This document shows, piece by piece, positions 1 through 9,432 of a DNA stretch of 64,000 nt. Numbering within the stretch: the stretch's first letter is position 1; each line of letters opens with the position of its first letter. A program made the position numbers and the translations under genes. The notes below the pieces were generated by a model. That model was not told the origin of the DNA, ran no database searches, and was given only the letters and a program-made list of their open reading frames with translations. Location of the stretch: positions 310,001-374,000 of the forward strand of contig NZ_VBRY01000001.1 of NCBI RefSeq assembly GCF_005818865.1, given 5' to 3'. The stretch is from Mariprofundus erugo. Lineage in GTDB: Bacteria; Pseudomonadota; Zetaproteobacteria; Mariprofundales; Mariprofundaceae.

Positions 1-2442
1 AAGACAGGATACAGACTTGCGTGGAGTGCAGTGATCATGCTGCTGACCTGCCTGCTTGCGCCGCAGTTGCAGGCGGCAACGTTGCAGGGGTTGAACCTGC
101 TGGCGGATGGATCAAGGCAGAGCCTGCGGATCTCTCTGGATGAGCCGATCGAGTACCAGGTGTTTAATCTTGAGGGGCCAGCCAGACTGGTGCTGCAGTT
201 TCCCCACTCATCGATGGGGCCGGATGTGGTGCCGATGAAGGGGCAGGGCGCGGTTGAGATGATCACCCCGACGCAGGATGCGGATGGGGTACGGGTCGAG
301 ATTGCCATGGCGCCCGGAGCAACCTATGCGATTACGGAAAAAGCGGCTGATCTGCTGCTGACCTTCACGCCAAAACAGGTGGCGGCTGATCAGGGGGCCG
401 GTGCACAGCTGCAGGATATCGAAGTGCGTGATCAGGGCGGCGTGACCGAGCTTGTGTTGCGCGGTCAGCATATGGATGCCAACCATAATGCTCTGGTGAC
501 CAATGACGGATCGACGATGGTGGTTGATTTCTGGGGTGGCCGCTCGATGTTGCCGAAGGAGTACTACAGCTACTCTTCCCAGCGCGTCAATGATGTCACC
601 GTCGGTGCCGCCGATGGCCGTTTGCGTCTGGTTATGAATCTGCGAGCCGGCAGTGGAGACAGTCATCAGATCGACGCCGGTAATAACCAGATGGTGATTC
701 GTTTTGGTGCAGTGGCCGCGGTGCCGAAGGATGGGGCTGTTGTGGTTGAGGCGGTTGATTTCCAGCCGGATGATCGCATTGCTCATCTGGTCATTCGCAC
801 TGACAGTGCCAATCCGGTGATCAATTTGCAGGAAGAGGATGGCAAGGTGGTGCTGGATCTGAAAAAGGCACGCCTGGCCCCCGGTCAGGAGCGCAGTCAG
901 GATGTGCGTGCGTTTCCCGGGCCGGTTGAGCAGATCGACTCCTATGCGGTTGACAGGAATGTACGCATTGTCACCCGTCTGCGTCAGAAATCTGTGGTTT
1001 CATCCTATCAGAGCGGCAATGTGTTGACCGTGACGATGAAGCCGCAGGATCTCGTGGTAGCCAGCCGTGCAGGTAACGAGGCGGTGGCAAGCGAAAAGAT
1101 CTATAACGGCCAGAAGGTCACCTTTAACTATAAGGACATTGATATCCGTAATGCGTTGAAGCTGATCTCTGAGATGAGCGACTTTAATATTATCATGTCC
1201 GATGATGTGAAGGGTGTGCTGACCATGCGGCTGGTGGATGTGCCATGGGATCAGGCGCTGGATATTATTCTGGCCGCCAAGGGGCTGGGTAAGGAACAGT
1301 CGGGTAATGTGATTCGCATAGCGCCGCTGCAGGTGCTTAATGATGATGCCAGTGCCAGAAAACAGGCTGTGCAGAGTGCAGAGGATATAGCACCGCTGGA
1401 GACCGAGTTTATCACGCTTGGTTACGCCTCGGTGAATGATGTCAAAACTATTATGGAAGGGGGCTCGGTGAAGACATCGGTGACCTCTACGGCTGCTTCT
1501 TCTGCAACCGGTGCTGCCACTGATGCCGGAGGAAGCAGTACCACGACCTCCAGTGAGCTTAAGTTGTTGTCCGATCGTGGTGTGATCATGCTCGATGAGC
1601 GCAGTAACACGATGATTATCACCGATACCCGTGAGCGGTTGAATAATATCAAGCGCCTGATTGCCGTGATCGACAAGCCGATGCAGCAGGTGATGGTTGA
1701 GGCGCGCATTGTTGAGGCAACCGATACCTTCTCACGTGATCTGGGTGTGAAGTGGGGTGGTACCGCAACCCGTGCCGCAGGTAATATAACACAAACCCTG
1801 ACCGGCAAGGGGCTGGGCACCAACGTGGTTGACCTGGGAGCGGCGGTCGGTGCCGGTTCCGGTGGTGCCATCGGTTATACGCTGGGAACGCTTAATGGCG
1901 CGCTGAATCTCAATCTTGAGCTTTCGGCTGCAGAGCAGGAGGGGCAGATCAAGGTGGTCTCCAGTCCGCGAGTCTTTACCAGTAACTTGCAGGAGGCTCT
2001 GATTGAGCAGGAGCAGCAGATTCCGTTCCTGGTGACGACGGTCAGTGCTGCCGGTACGACCACGGCTTCCGAGTTGAAGAGTGCCAAGCTGACACTGAAG
2101 GTGACGCCGCAGATTACTGCCGACAAGCGGATCATTATGCAGCTGGTGGTAAACAAGGATACGCCGGTAGCCAACCCGGTGGCTGGTGGCCCTGCGACCA
2201 TTGACAAGAAGCAGATCCTGACCAAGCTGCTGGTGAAGAATGGCGAAACGGTTGTGTTGGGTGGTATCTATTCACAAACCACATCCGATCAGGTGAATGG
2301 TGTGCCCGGTTTGCAGAACATTCCGTTCATCGGTAATTTCTTCAAGCGCAAACAGAAGGTGAACAACCGCAATGAGTTGCTCATTTTCATTACGCCGACG
2401 ATTATTGCCGATGACAAGGGCTCCGCGAATCAGGGAAGCTGA
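1..2442 (+). CDS. pilQ: Type IV pilus secretin PilQ (5' end outside the window)
   Basis: Outer-membrane secretin through which a type IV pilus passes. The N-terminal half carries AMIN-type beta domains that bind peptidoglycan. A secretin/TonB N-terminal (STN) segment follows near residues 370-430 (YKDIDIRNALKLIS) and an N1 domain near 460-550. The C-terminal secretin domain ends in the typical ETVVLGGIYS and LLIFITPTII motifs. The first GTG is at 31 and the first ATG at 37, but the frame is open to base 1, and bases 1-30 encode the positively charged start of a signal peptide (KTGYRLAWSA, then a hydrophobic run ending LQAA). The true start therefore probably lies upstream. pilMNOP are normally just upstream of pilQ and would be outside this window. 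A second secretin of MshL type lies at 18872. Confidence 0.93.
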   Translation, partial: KTGYRLAWSAVIMLLTCLLAPQLQAATLQGLNLLADGSRQSLRISLDEPIEYQVFNLEGPARLVLQFPHSSMGPDVVPMKGQGAVEMITPTQDADGVRVEIAMAPGATYAITEKAADLLLTFTPKQVAADQGAGAQLQDIEVRDQGGVTELVLRGQHMDANHNALVTNDGSTMVVDFWGGRSMLPKEYYSYSSQRVNDVTVGAADGRLRLVMNLRAGSGDSHQIDAGNNQMVIRFGAVAAVPKDGAVVVEAVDFQPDDRIAHLVIRTDSANPVINLQEEDGKVVLDLKKARLAPGQERSQDVRAFPGPVEQIDSYAVDRNVRIVTRLRQKSVVSSYQSGNVLTVTMKPQDLVVASRAGNEAVASEKIYNGQKVTFNYKDIDIRNALKLISEMSDFNIIMSDDVKGVLTMRLVDVPWDQALDIILAAKGLGKEQSGNVIRIAPLQVLNDDASARKQAVQSAEDIAPLETEFITLGYASVNDVKTIMEGGSVKTSVTSTAASSATGAATDAGGSSTTTSSELKLLSDRGVIMLDERSNTMIITDTRERLNNIKRLIAVIDKPMQQVMVEARIVEATDTFSRDLGVKWGGTATRAAGNITQTLTGKGLGTNVVDLGAAVGAGSGGAIGYTLGTLNGALNLNLELSAAEQEGQIKVVSSPRVFTSNLQEALIEQEQQIPFLVTTVSAAGTTTASELKSAKLTLKVTPQITADKRIIMQLVVNKDTPVANPVAGGPATIDKKQILTKLLVKNGETVVLGGIYSQTTSDQVNGVPGLQNIPFIGNFFKRKQKVNNRNELLIFITPTIIADDKGSANQGS

Positions 2443-2492
2443 AGTCATTCGGGCGATCTTGTGTGTCATGATGACGATATGATAAACAACGG

Positions 2493-2520
2493 TTGACAGA
2501 AAACGGCGGGACGCTATGGT
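2493..2520 (+). promoter_or_regulatory. Probable sigma-70 promoter of rpsT
   Basis: A perfect TTGACA at 2493-2498 is followed after 16 bases by TATGGT (2515-2520), about 50 bases before the rpsT start. It sits in the gap after pilQ, so rpsT is likely transcribed on its own and ends at the hairpin at 2855. Confidence 0.5.
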
Positions 2521-2569
2521 TTCGCGCCTCAGAACAGACGCAGCGATCGGCTGCAAGGAGAGTTAAAAC

Positions 2570-2833
2570 GTGGCAAATCATGTATCTGCACTGAAACGTG
2601 CACGCCAGGATCAAAAGAAGCGTTTTCAGAACCGTGCTCAGAAGTCGGCAATGCGTACTGCTATCAAGCAGGTTCTCGCAGCCGTGAATGCCGGTGACAA
2701 GGAAACTGCAGCGACAGCGCTGAAGAAGGCGACATCCCTGCTGGACCGTGCTGGCCGCAAGAGCTTGATCCACCCAAGTCAGGCGTCCCGTCGTGTGTCC
2801 CGCCTGAACGCACGTGTGAAAGCGATCGCCTGA
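2570..2833 (+). CDS. rpsT: 30S ribosomal protein S20
   Basis: Binds 16S rRNA early in assembly of the small ribosomal subunit. The 87-residue basic protein has the family's usual length and its Lys/Arg/Ala-rich helices (ALKRARQDQKKR near the N terminus, IHPSQASRRVSRLNA near the C terminus). The start is GTG, set by AAGGAG at 2555-2560 nine bases upstream. A GTG start fits the weak initiation known for S20 in other bacteria. It is a single-gene unit between a promoter and a strong terminator. Confidence 0.97.
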   Translation: MANHVSALKRARQDQKKRFQNRAQKSAMRTAIKQVLAAVNAGDKETAATALKKATSLLDRAGRKSLIHPSQASRRVSRLNARVKAIA

Positions 2834-2854
2834 TTCTTCACAGTAACTGTTTGA

Positions 2855-2885
2855 AAAAAGCCCGCCCCTTCATGGCGGGCTTTTT
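2855..2885 (+). terminator. Rho-independent terminator after rpsT
   Basis: Arms AAAAAGCCCGCC (2855-2866) and GGCGGGCTTTTT (2874-2885) pair perfectly around a 7-base loop and run into more T bases. The A-tract on the left arm would allow it to work on the opposite strand too. Confidence 0.92.
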
Positions 2886-2971
2886 GTTTTATCGGCCAAA
2901 GCCCCGTACCATGTCGACAAGGTTGTGATTGGCTGATCCGGTACGTGTGATTAAGGTTTTTTTCATCTGGT

Positions 2972-5900
2972 GTGACCATTATCCTCGCCCGTGACTTTGA
3001 AGTGATACGCATGGAGGGCTCCTTGCCTGAGAAAATCCGTGAAATTCCCTATAACTATACATCCTACTCGGATCGTGAGGTGGTTATTCGCTTTCTCGGC
3101 GAGGATGCATGGGATGATCTGAATGTATTGCGTACCCAGCGACGTACCGGTCGCTCGGCGCGAATGCTGTTTGAGATTCTCGGCGATCTGTGGATGGTTG
3201 AGCGCAATATCTTTTTGCGTAATGACCTGCTGCAGAACAGCAAGCGTCGCCGCCAGATGCATCGCCGCCATCATGATCGTCTGGTCCATATTCAGGCCGG
3301 GGCGGAGGATAATCCGCGTGCTTCCAAGGTGGCTGCGTGCACCAGCAGATTGCTGGAGGAGTTTTACAGCTGGTTTGATCAGGAGCCGGCAAAGCGCAAT
3401 CGTGCCCGCAAGGCATTTGCCCGTTATACCCATCCGAATAATATCCATTTTGACGCCTTTACCCTGACCCATCATGCCACTGATGCGACCGACTGGCGTC
3501 ATCATGCGCCGTTTTGCGTCATTACACCGGATAGTGCGGATGAATTACCCGGCTTGATCCGGAGCATTGCCGAGCAGGACCTTGTGGTGATTCCACGTGG
3601 TGGCGGCACCGGTCTGTGCGGTGGCTCTGTACCACTCTCCAATAATGCTGTGCTGATCAATGTCGAGAAGCTCGACCGGATTGATCCGGTGGTGATGCAG
3701 CATGTGGGCGACAAGGGCGAGGTGGCGACCATTACCGCCGGTGCCGGTGCTGTCACCGGCAAGGTGATGGATGCATCCAAACCGTATGTGTTTGCAACCG
3801 ATCCGACCAGTCTGTGGGCCTGTACCATCGGTGGTAATGTCGCCTCCAATGCCGGCGGCAAGCATGCCGTGATCTGGGGAACCTGCGTTGATAACCTGTT
3901 GTCATGGAAGATGGTGACACCGGACGGTAACTGGCTGCTGGTTGAGCGCGTCAATCATAGCATGGGCAAGATCCATGAGGCGGGTGAGGTACAGTTCCGC
4001 CTGACCCGGACGGATGCGGTGACCGGTGAGCTGCTCAGTGTCGAGATGTTGAATCTTGATGGTTCCATCTTCCGTAAGGCGGGGCTCGGCAAGGATGTGA
4101 CGCGCAAGGCGTTGGGCGGGCTTCCGGGTGTTCAGAAAGAGGGCACGGACGGTTTTATTGCCGAAGCCACGTTTATTCTGCATCGCCCGTTTGCGGTGAC
4201 CCGTACGGTTTGCTGCGAGTTTTTCGGCCAGGAGCTGAGTAAGGCCACCCGTGCCATGGTGCATATCAAGGAACATGTGGATGCTACGCCGGGGGCGCAT
4301 CTGGAGGGGCTTGAGCATTTCGATGCGAAATATGTCAAGGCCATCGAATATATCTCCAAATCAACCCGTCGTGAGGCGCCGCGTGTTGTGCTGCTGATCG
4401 ATGTATCGGGTGATGATGATCGTATTGTCGGTAAGGCCTGTGCCGATATCTGCCGCCTGGCATCGCAGGGTGACGGTGAGGGCTTTGTCGCCACCACAAG
4501 TGCTGATCGCAGCCGTTTCTGGGGTGATCGTGGCCGTATGGCGGCGATTGCCAGACATACCCGCGCATTCAAGCTCAATGAAGACGTGGTGATCCCGCTG
4601 CCGCGTTTGTCTGAATATAATGACTATGTCGAGCACCTGAATATTGAAAACTCGATTGGTAACAAGATTGAAGTGCTTGATGCGATCGGCCGTTATCTGA
4701 AGCAGACGCAGGCAAGAATCGGTGGTAACCGGCTGGAGCAACAGGGGCTGGGTATTGAGGATGATGCCTTCCTGCAGGACAAGCTGATCAAGGGTCAGGA
4801 GCTGGTGGCGCGGATCCGTGAGAACTGGAGCCATCTGCTGAAGTCACTCGATGCACCATGCAAGGATTCAGCGTATCTGCTGCATGAGGTGAAGTATAAG
4901 CGCAGTGAGCCGTTATTCCGTTTGATGCAGCGCGGCGAGTTGCGCATCTCCTATCGCAAGGAGGTGGAGGCGCCGCTGTTTGATCTGTTGCGCGGGCATG
5001 AGGCGCTGATTGACGGGGTGCGCCAGTGCCACAAGCAGACCCTTTCCAGCCGTATTGTGATTGCCACCCATATGCATGCCGGCGACGGCAATGTGCATAC
5101 CAATATCCCGGTGAACTCCAACGATTATCCGATGATGAAAAAGGCGCATCGGATGGTTGAAAAGGTGATGGCGAAAGCGGTTGAGCTGGGTGGCGTGATC
5201 TCCGGTGAGCATGGTATCGGCATTACCAAGCTGCAGTTTATGCCGCGTGATCTGCTGGAGGAGACGGCGGCCTATCTTGATCGCCATGATCCGCATCAGC
5301 TCTTTAATCGTGGCAAGCTCAGGCCTGATACCGATCTTCAGCTCAGTTATACGCCGAGTTTCAACCTGCTGGAGATGGAGTCGATGATTCTGGAGGCGGC
5401 AGATCTGACCGAGCTGTCTGAGTCGATTTCGCCATGCCTGCGCTGTGGTAAATGCAAGCCTGTTTGCAATACGCATTTCCCGCGAGCCAACATGCTTTAT
5501 TCGCCGCGTAACAAGATTCAGGCAACCGGTGCGATCATCGAGGCCTTCCTCTATGAGTCCCAGACCGGTGCCGGCATTTCATTCGAGCAGTTTGCCGGCC
5601 TCCATGATGTGGCCGACCACTGCACGATTTGCCACAAGTGTGAAACGCCATGCCCGGTCAACATTGATTTCGGTGAAGTGACCGAACGGCTGCGCGCGCT
5701 GCTCAAGGATAAGGGGCAGTCCCGTTTTAATCTGGGCTCGAAGTTGTCGATGTTGTTCCTGGTGCTGCAGGACCCGCGGGCCGTGCATCTGATGCGCGAA
5801 GTGGTCATTCGCTGGGGTTATGCGGGCCACCGCATGCTCAACAAGCTGGGTAAACTCAGTGGTCTGGTGCGCGAAAAGCCGGCGGCAACGCGTAATCTGG

Positions 5901-6820
5901 AAGGTGTGCAGGCACAGGTGATCAACTTTATCGAGCGTCCGCTGCCATCCCTGCCGCTGGGGACGGCTCGTCAGAAGCTCGGCATCGAATCGCGTGATCG
6001 CAATATGATTCCTGTGTTGCGCGATCCGGCCAAAGCGAACGGGCGTGCCGTGTTCTATTTCCCTGGCTGTGGCTCGGAGCGGCTGTTTTCCCAGGTGGGT
6101 CTGGCGACTCAGGCGATGCTCTATGAGCAGGGGCTGAATGTGGTGCTGCCACCGTCCTATCTCTGCTGTGGCTACCCGTCGACTGCGGGTGGTGACCATG
6201 AGAAGGGTGACAAGATCAGCTACGATAACCGGGTGCTCTTCCACCGGATTCGAAATGCGCTCTCCTATCTTGATTTTGAGGCGGTGATTGTCTCCTGTGG
6301 CACCTGCTATGATCAGCTGACCCGTTATGAGCTTGAAAAAGTTTTCCCGGGTGCACCGCTGATTGATATTCACGAATACCTGATGGAACAGGGTGTGAAG
6401 GCGGAAGGGGTGAGCGGCGTTGAGTATATGTATCATGTGCCATGCCATTCTCCACTGAAGCGTCATGGTACGCAGGCTGCCATCGGTTCGCTGCTGGGAA
6501 GTCAGGCGGTTAAATCCGAGCAGTGCTGTGGTGAAGCGGGGACCCTGGCTGTCGCTAACCCGGCCATTGCCGGCAAGATCCGTGCACGCAAGGAAGAGGA
6601 GATGGCTAGGGCCAGTGCCCAGCTTCCCGGTGTCGAACCGCAGAAGATTCTGACCTCCTGTCCATCCTGTCTGCAGGGGCTTTCACGGCTTGAGGGGCAG
6701 ACGGCGGTTGAAGCCGATTACATCGTGGTGGAGCTGGCCCGTCATCTGCATGGTGAAGGGTGGCAGCAGGCGTTTGTCGACAAGGTGAAAAATGGCGGTA
6801 TCGAAAGGGTGTTGATGTAA
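2972..6820 (+). CDS. Large FAD-binding / Fe-S oxidoreductase (DUF3683, D-lactate or glycolate dehydrogenase-like)
   Basis: A 1282-residue fusion of three modules. A DUF3683-type N terminus (IREIPYNYTSYSDREVVIRF) comes first. A PCMH/FAD_binding_4 domain near residues 170-340 (VVIPRGGGTGLCGGS) and an FAD-oxidase C domain with HMHAGDGNVHTNIPV near 690 follow. Next is a GlpC-like part with two 4Fe-4S clusters (CLRCGKCKPVC near 821, CTICHKCETPCP near 884) and two cysteine-rich CCG domains (LCCGYP near 1065, CCGEAGT near 1184). The family oxidises 2-hydroxy acids and passes electrons to quinone or another carrier; the substrate cannot be told from sequence. The start could be GTG 2972 or ATG 3011, since both lie before the conserved region. 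The stop is 3 bases before the next gene. Confidence 0.85.
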   Translation: MTIILARDFEVIRMEGSLPEKIREIPYNYTSYSDREVVIRFLGEDAWDDLNVLRTQRRTGRSARMLFEILGDLWMVERNIFLRNDLLQNSKRRRQMHRRHHDRLVHIQAGAEDNPRASKVAACTSRLLEEFYSWFDQEPAKRNRARKAFARYTHPNNIHFDAFTLTHHATDATDWRHHAPFCVITPDSADELPGLIRSIAEQDLVVIPRGGGTGLCGGSVPLSNNAVLINVEKLDRIDPVVMQHVGDKGEVATITAGAGAVTGKVMDASKPYVFATDPTSLWACTIGGNVASNAGGKHAVIWGTCVDNLLSWKMVTPDGNWLLVERVNHSMGKIHEAGEVQFRLTRTDAVTGELLSVEMLNLDGSIFRKAGLGKDVTRKALGGLPGVQKEGTDGFIAEATFILHRPFAVTRTVCCEFFGQELSKATRAMVHIKEHVDATPGAHLEGLEHFDAKYVKAIEYISKSTRREAPRVVLLIDVSGDDDRIVGKACADICRLASQGDGEGFVATTSADRSRFWGDRGRMAAIARHTRAFKLNEDVVIPLPRLSEYNDYVEHLNIENSIGNKIEVLDAIGRYLKQTQARIGGNRLEQQGLGIEDDAFLQDKLIKGQELVARIRENWSHLLKSLDAPCKDSAYLLHEVKYKRSEPLFRLMQRGELRISYRKEVEAPLFDLLRGHEALIDGVRQCHKQTLSSRIVIATHMHAGDGNVHTNIPVNSNDYPMMKKAHRMVEKVMAKAVELGGVISGEHGIGITKLQFMPRDLLEETAAYLDRHDPHQLFNRGKLRPDTDLQLSYTPSFNLLEMESMILEAADLTELSESISPCLRCGKCKPVCNTHFPRANMLYSPRNKIQATGAIIEAFLYESQTGAGISFEQFAGLHDVADHCTICHKCETPCPVNIDFGEVTERLRALLKDKGQSRFNLGSKLSMLFLVLQDPRAVHLMREVVIRWGYAGHRMLNKLGKLSGLVREKPAATRNLEGVQAQVINFIERPLPSLPLGTARQKLGIESRDRNMIPVLRDPAKANGRAVFYFPGCGSERLFSQVGLATQAMLYEQGLNVVLPPSYLCCGYPSTAGGDHEKGDKISYDNRVLFHRIRNALSYLDFEAVIVSCGTCYDQLTRYELEKVFPGAPLIDIHEYLMEQGVKAEGVSGVEYMYHVPCHSPLKRHGTQAAIGSLLGSQAVKSEQCCGEAGTLAVANPAIAGKIRARKEEEMARASAQLPGVEPQKILTSCPSCLQGLSRLEGQTAVEADYIVVELARHLHGEGWQQAFVDKVKNGGIERVLM

Positions 6821-6823
6821 CCC

Positions 6824-7447
6824 ATGCATCGACGCATCTCCCTCCTGTTGTTATGGCCGCTGCTGTTATTGCAGCTGCTGCTCGGAGGGTGTGCCACTTC
6901 GCCACCGAAGCATCTGGATGATGGCTGTTCCATTTTCCGGGAGAAGGACGACTGGTATAAATATGCCAATCACTCCTTTAAAAAGTGGGGGGTACCGGTG
7001 CATGTGCAGTTGGCGATCATGCATCAGGAGTCCCGTTTTCGCAGTCAGGCACTGGCACCGGATGATACGCTGCTCGGTTTTATTCCATGGGGACAGGTCA
7101 CCACCGCTTACGGATATGCGCAGGTGCTCGACTCAACCTGGGATTGGTATATCCGTTCCACCGGCAATAGCGGGGCCGATCGTGATGACTTCGAGGATGC
7201 CAGCGATTTTATCGGCTGGTATGGCAACCTTTCACATAAAAAACTCGGGATATCCAAGTGGGATGCCTATAACCAGTACCTGGCCTACCATGAGGGGCAT
7301 GGTGGCTGGTTGCGCAAAACCTACCTGAAGAAGCCATGGCTGATAAAAGTGGCGCGCAAGGTGGAGCGGCGCTCAAAGATGTACGCCGCTCAGCTGGCCC
7401 GTTGCAAGAATGATCTCGACAGTGGCTGGAGCCTGTGGCCGTTTTAG
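6824..7447 (+). CDS. Lytic transglycosylase-like lipoprotein (SLT fold)
   Basis: A probable peptidoglycan-cleaving lipoprotein of 207 residues. A hydrophobic leader ends in the lipobox LLGGC (Cys about residue 23). The goose-lysozyme/SLT-type core begins with IMHQESRFRSQA, where the Glu of QESRF is the expected catalytic acid, and continues with the AYGYAQVLDSTW motif typical of SLT proteins and a late YHEGHGGW segment. It starts 3 bases after the oxidoreductase gene, so the two are co-transcribed although their functions have no obvious link. Its role in wall turnover or septum work is inferred from family only. Confidence 0.82.
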   Translation: MHRRISLLLLWPLLLLQLLLGGCATSPPKHLDDGCSIFREKDDWYKYANHSFKKWGVPVHVQLAIMHQESRFRSQALAPDDTLLGFIPWGQVTTAYGYAQVLDSTWDWYIRSTGNSGADRDDFEDASDFIGWYGNLSHKKLGISKWDAYNQYLAYHEGHGGWLRKTYLKKPWLIKVARKVERRSKMYAAQLARCKNDLDSGWSLWPF

Positions 7448-7660
7448 GCTCTTAAGTCTGTGTAACGCTTCCTTCACGTTGTGATGAGCATCAGAGGGCT
7501 CAAACATTCAGTTCTTCCATGGTCAGGCGCCAGTGTGCCGGAGTGGATACGGGAACGTCGGATATATCTTCCAGTCGCCGGTGCTGATGTCATCCATTTG
7601 GCTGACAAGACGTGAGGAATAAATCGGCTATACTGCGAAGCTGTCGTTGCAGATGGCGTC

Positions 7661-7796
7661 CAGGGAGATGCTGATTTATTGCCATCGTGGCAAATCAGTC
7701 CGTAAAGGCAAAAGCGCGACAAAGAGGCAGGAAGCCGGTTGGACGGATGTCCATGGCCCGCTCGGAATCGCTGGATGAATCAGCGATTCCTTAGCG
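7661..7796 (+). repeat. Dispersed hairpin-rich repeat, copy A
   Basis: Lies in the 505-base gene-free stretch 7448-7952, where nothing else was recognised. It begins GGGAGATGCTGATTTATTGC and ends in a perfect 9-bp hairpin, GGAATCGCT and AGCGATTCC around GGATGAATC. The 5' part also folds (CTGATTT-att-GCC against GGCAAATCAG). The same order of motifs occurs at 11605-11760, with shorter or rearranged forms at 10219, 29574 and 31253. Confidence 0.75.
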
Positions 7797-7952
7797 ACTG
7801 TGGATGGTGATGGTTGATTCCTGGCGGGCGTGTCGCGGCCCTGCTCTTTGTGATGAAATTGCCTATTTTCGCAGCCTGTGGCTGCAGCGGATTTCATGGT
7901 GTGTCGGGAAGGCAATGGTCGTGTTTTTTTGCGGGGAACAGGGGAGTTACTG

Positions 7953-8435
7953 ATGAAGAAGTTTATTGCAAGATTTGTGTGTGTTCTATTGGTCATGCTC
8001 CCTCTTGCTTCATGTTCGGTCTATATGGCGTCCAAGCAACCTGAGAAAAAAGATCTGAGTGTATTGCAGGCAGGTTCAGACCGGGGACATGTGATTGCCG
8101 AGTTGGGGACGCCGGTGTACACAGAGGCTACTGACTCGGGTCGTATGGACTTATATAAGTTTGTTCAGGGGTATAGCAAATCCGCCAAGGCAGGACGAGC
8201 TCTTTTCCATGGTGCAGCGGATGTGGTAACGCTGGGGCTTTGGGAGGCGATTGGTACTCCGCTGGAAGGTATGTCAGACGGAACCGAGGTTGTTCTGGAA
8301 GTTTATTATGACAGGGAAGACAAGGTGGAGCGTGTGAAGTCAGTGTCAGGTGAAGAGGCTCTGAAAGGATATGCAGTACCGGAAGGCGTGAAGTCACCGA
8401 AAGAGCTGTCAAACAAGGAAAAGTCGGGGGCATAG
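7953..8435 (+). CDS. Uncharacterised lipoprotein with BamE/SmpA-like start
   Basis: A 160-residue lipoprotein of unknown function. The start ATG 7953 is chosen because GGGGAG at 7941-7946 precedes it and MKKFIARFVCVLL begins a clear lipoprotein signal ending LASC. The mature part opens with DLSVLQAGSDRGHVIAELG, a layout seen in small BamE/OmlA-like lipoproteins. It then has a glycine-rich stretch (VQGYSKSAKAGRALFHGAAD, then LGLWEAIGTPLEG) that I recall from hypothetical lipoproteins of other Proteobacteria. The tail is charged. It stands alone between repeat copy A and a convergent gene. Confidence 0.75.
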   Translation: MKKFIARFVCVLLVMLPLASCSVYMASKQPEKKDLSVLQAGSDRGHVIAELGTPVYTEATDSGRMDLYKFVQGYSKSAKAGRALFHGAADVVTLGLWEAIGTPLEGMSDGTEVVLEVYYDREDKVERVKSVSGEEALKGYAVPEGVKSPKELSNKEKSGA

Positions 8436-8519
8436 GTGCAGATGACGGTTTGTCGGGGGCTGTGCTGGCGAGTATAAGCTCGCTTGCCGGAAACCGAATC
8501 GTTGAGCAGAAAGCCCTGA

Positions 8520-8554
8520 GTATGGCCACCACTGATGATGCGCGATGGCCATAC
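8520..8554. terminator. Hairpin between convergent genes, possible two-way terminator
   Basis: GTATGGCCA (8520-8528) and TGGCCATAC (8546-8554) form a perfect 9-bp inverted repeat with a 17-base loop, between the lipoprotein gene ending at 8435 and the DUF4197 gene ending at 8613. No strong T-run follows, so termination is only suggested by position. Confidence 0.35.
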
Positions 8555-8612
8555 CCCTATTCAATGGCATATCAGGTCACCACGCTATGGTATATGGTGA
8601 CTTTTGTCGGTA

Positions 8613-9395
8613 TTACTGACCGGCGAAAACCTTTTTAAGGATACTGGTGGTGCGCTCAACCGGATTGTGGCGGATGGCCGCCTCTTCGCTGGCCATATAG
8701 GTGAAGATGCCGTTCAGGCCGCCGTCGATCACGTGGCCGGTCAGGTTGGCTTTTACATCGGGTACCAGCGGCATGGACTGATATTTGCCCATGACTGCAT
8801 CATAGGCCTGCACTACACCCGCCTCGGCCATGGATTTTTCAATGACCGGTTTCATCTCATCACTGAGTGGTTTGCTCATTTTGTCCCTGAAATAGCGGGT
8901 GGCGGCATCATCAGGGCCACTGAGGATCTTTTTCGCATCATCAAAGCTCATGGCTTTGATGGCATTGGCAAACAGCGTCCTGGCTTTGGGGGTGGCTGCT
9001 TCTGCCGCGCGGTTCAGGCGCAGTTCAAGGTCATCCATCATGCTGCCCATGCCGACGGCGGTCAGAGCCCGCTTCACCTGCAGCATGCTTTCCGGTAAAG
9101 GGATGTGGATTTTGGGGTCGGCATTAAAGCCGTCGGCTTTACCCAGCTGGGCGACCACCCTTTCCGAACCGACACGGAGGGCATCTTTCAGGCCTGCGAC
9201 GACATCGCTGTTGGATAGGTTGGTCATCGCACTGTTTGAGCCCTGCGATGTGGCAGGGGTTGCGGTCTGGCTGGCATTGCCGAGCTGATTGAGCAGGCCG
9301 GTTGCCTGGTCCATCCAGCCGGCGGCAGAGGCAGTGCCGCAAGCCGTGCAGGCCACGATAGTGGCGATCAGGGTGTTGTAAGCGCGTTGTTTCAT
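8613..9395 (-). CDS. DUF4197 family periplasmic protein
   Basis: A 260-residue secreted protein of the DUF4197 family, function unknown. ATG at 9395 is chosen because AAGGAG lies nine bases upstream on the minus strand and MKQRAYNTLIATIV begins a signal peptide ending ASA. Family signatures are clear: VVAGLKDALRVGSERVV, IHIPLPESMLQVKRAL, LELRLNRAAEAATPKA, DDAKKILSGPDDAATRYFRD. A 20-residue Ser/Thr/Asn-rich segment follows the signal. The gene reads toward the lipoprotein gene; ung, 37 bases upstream of its start, runs in the same direction. Confidence 0.88.
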   Translation of the reverse strand: MKQRAYNTLIATIVACTACGTASAAGWMDQATGLLNQLGNASQTATPATSQGSNSAMTNLSNSDVVAGLKDALRVGSERVVAQLGKADGFNADPKIHIPLPESMLQVKRALTAVGMGSMMDDLELRLNRAAEAATPKARTLFANAIKAMSFDDAKKILSGPDDAATRYFRDKMSKPLSDEMKPVIEKSMAEAGVVQAYDAVMGKYQSMPLVPDVKANLTGHVIDGGLNGIFTYMASEEAAIRHNPVERTTSILKKVFAGQ

Positions 9396-9432
9396 GGGAG
9401 GTGCTCCTTGCCGGTAGATGGGGGCAGTGTAG

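Noticed and set aside
5579-6466. A 295-codon open frame on the minus strand
   Set aside because: Antisense to the Fe-S part of the large oxidoreductase; composition is that of a shadow frame.
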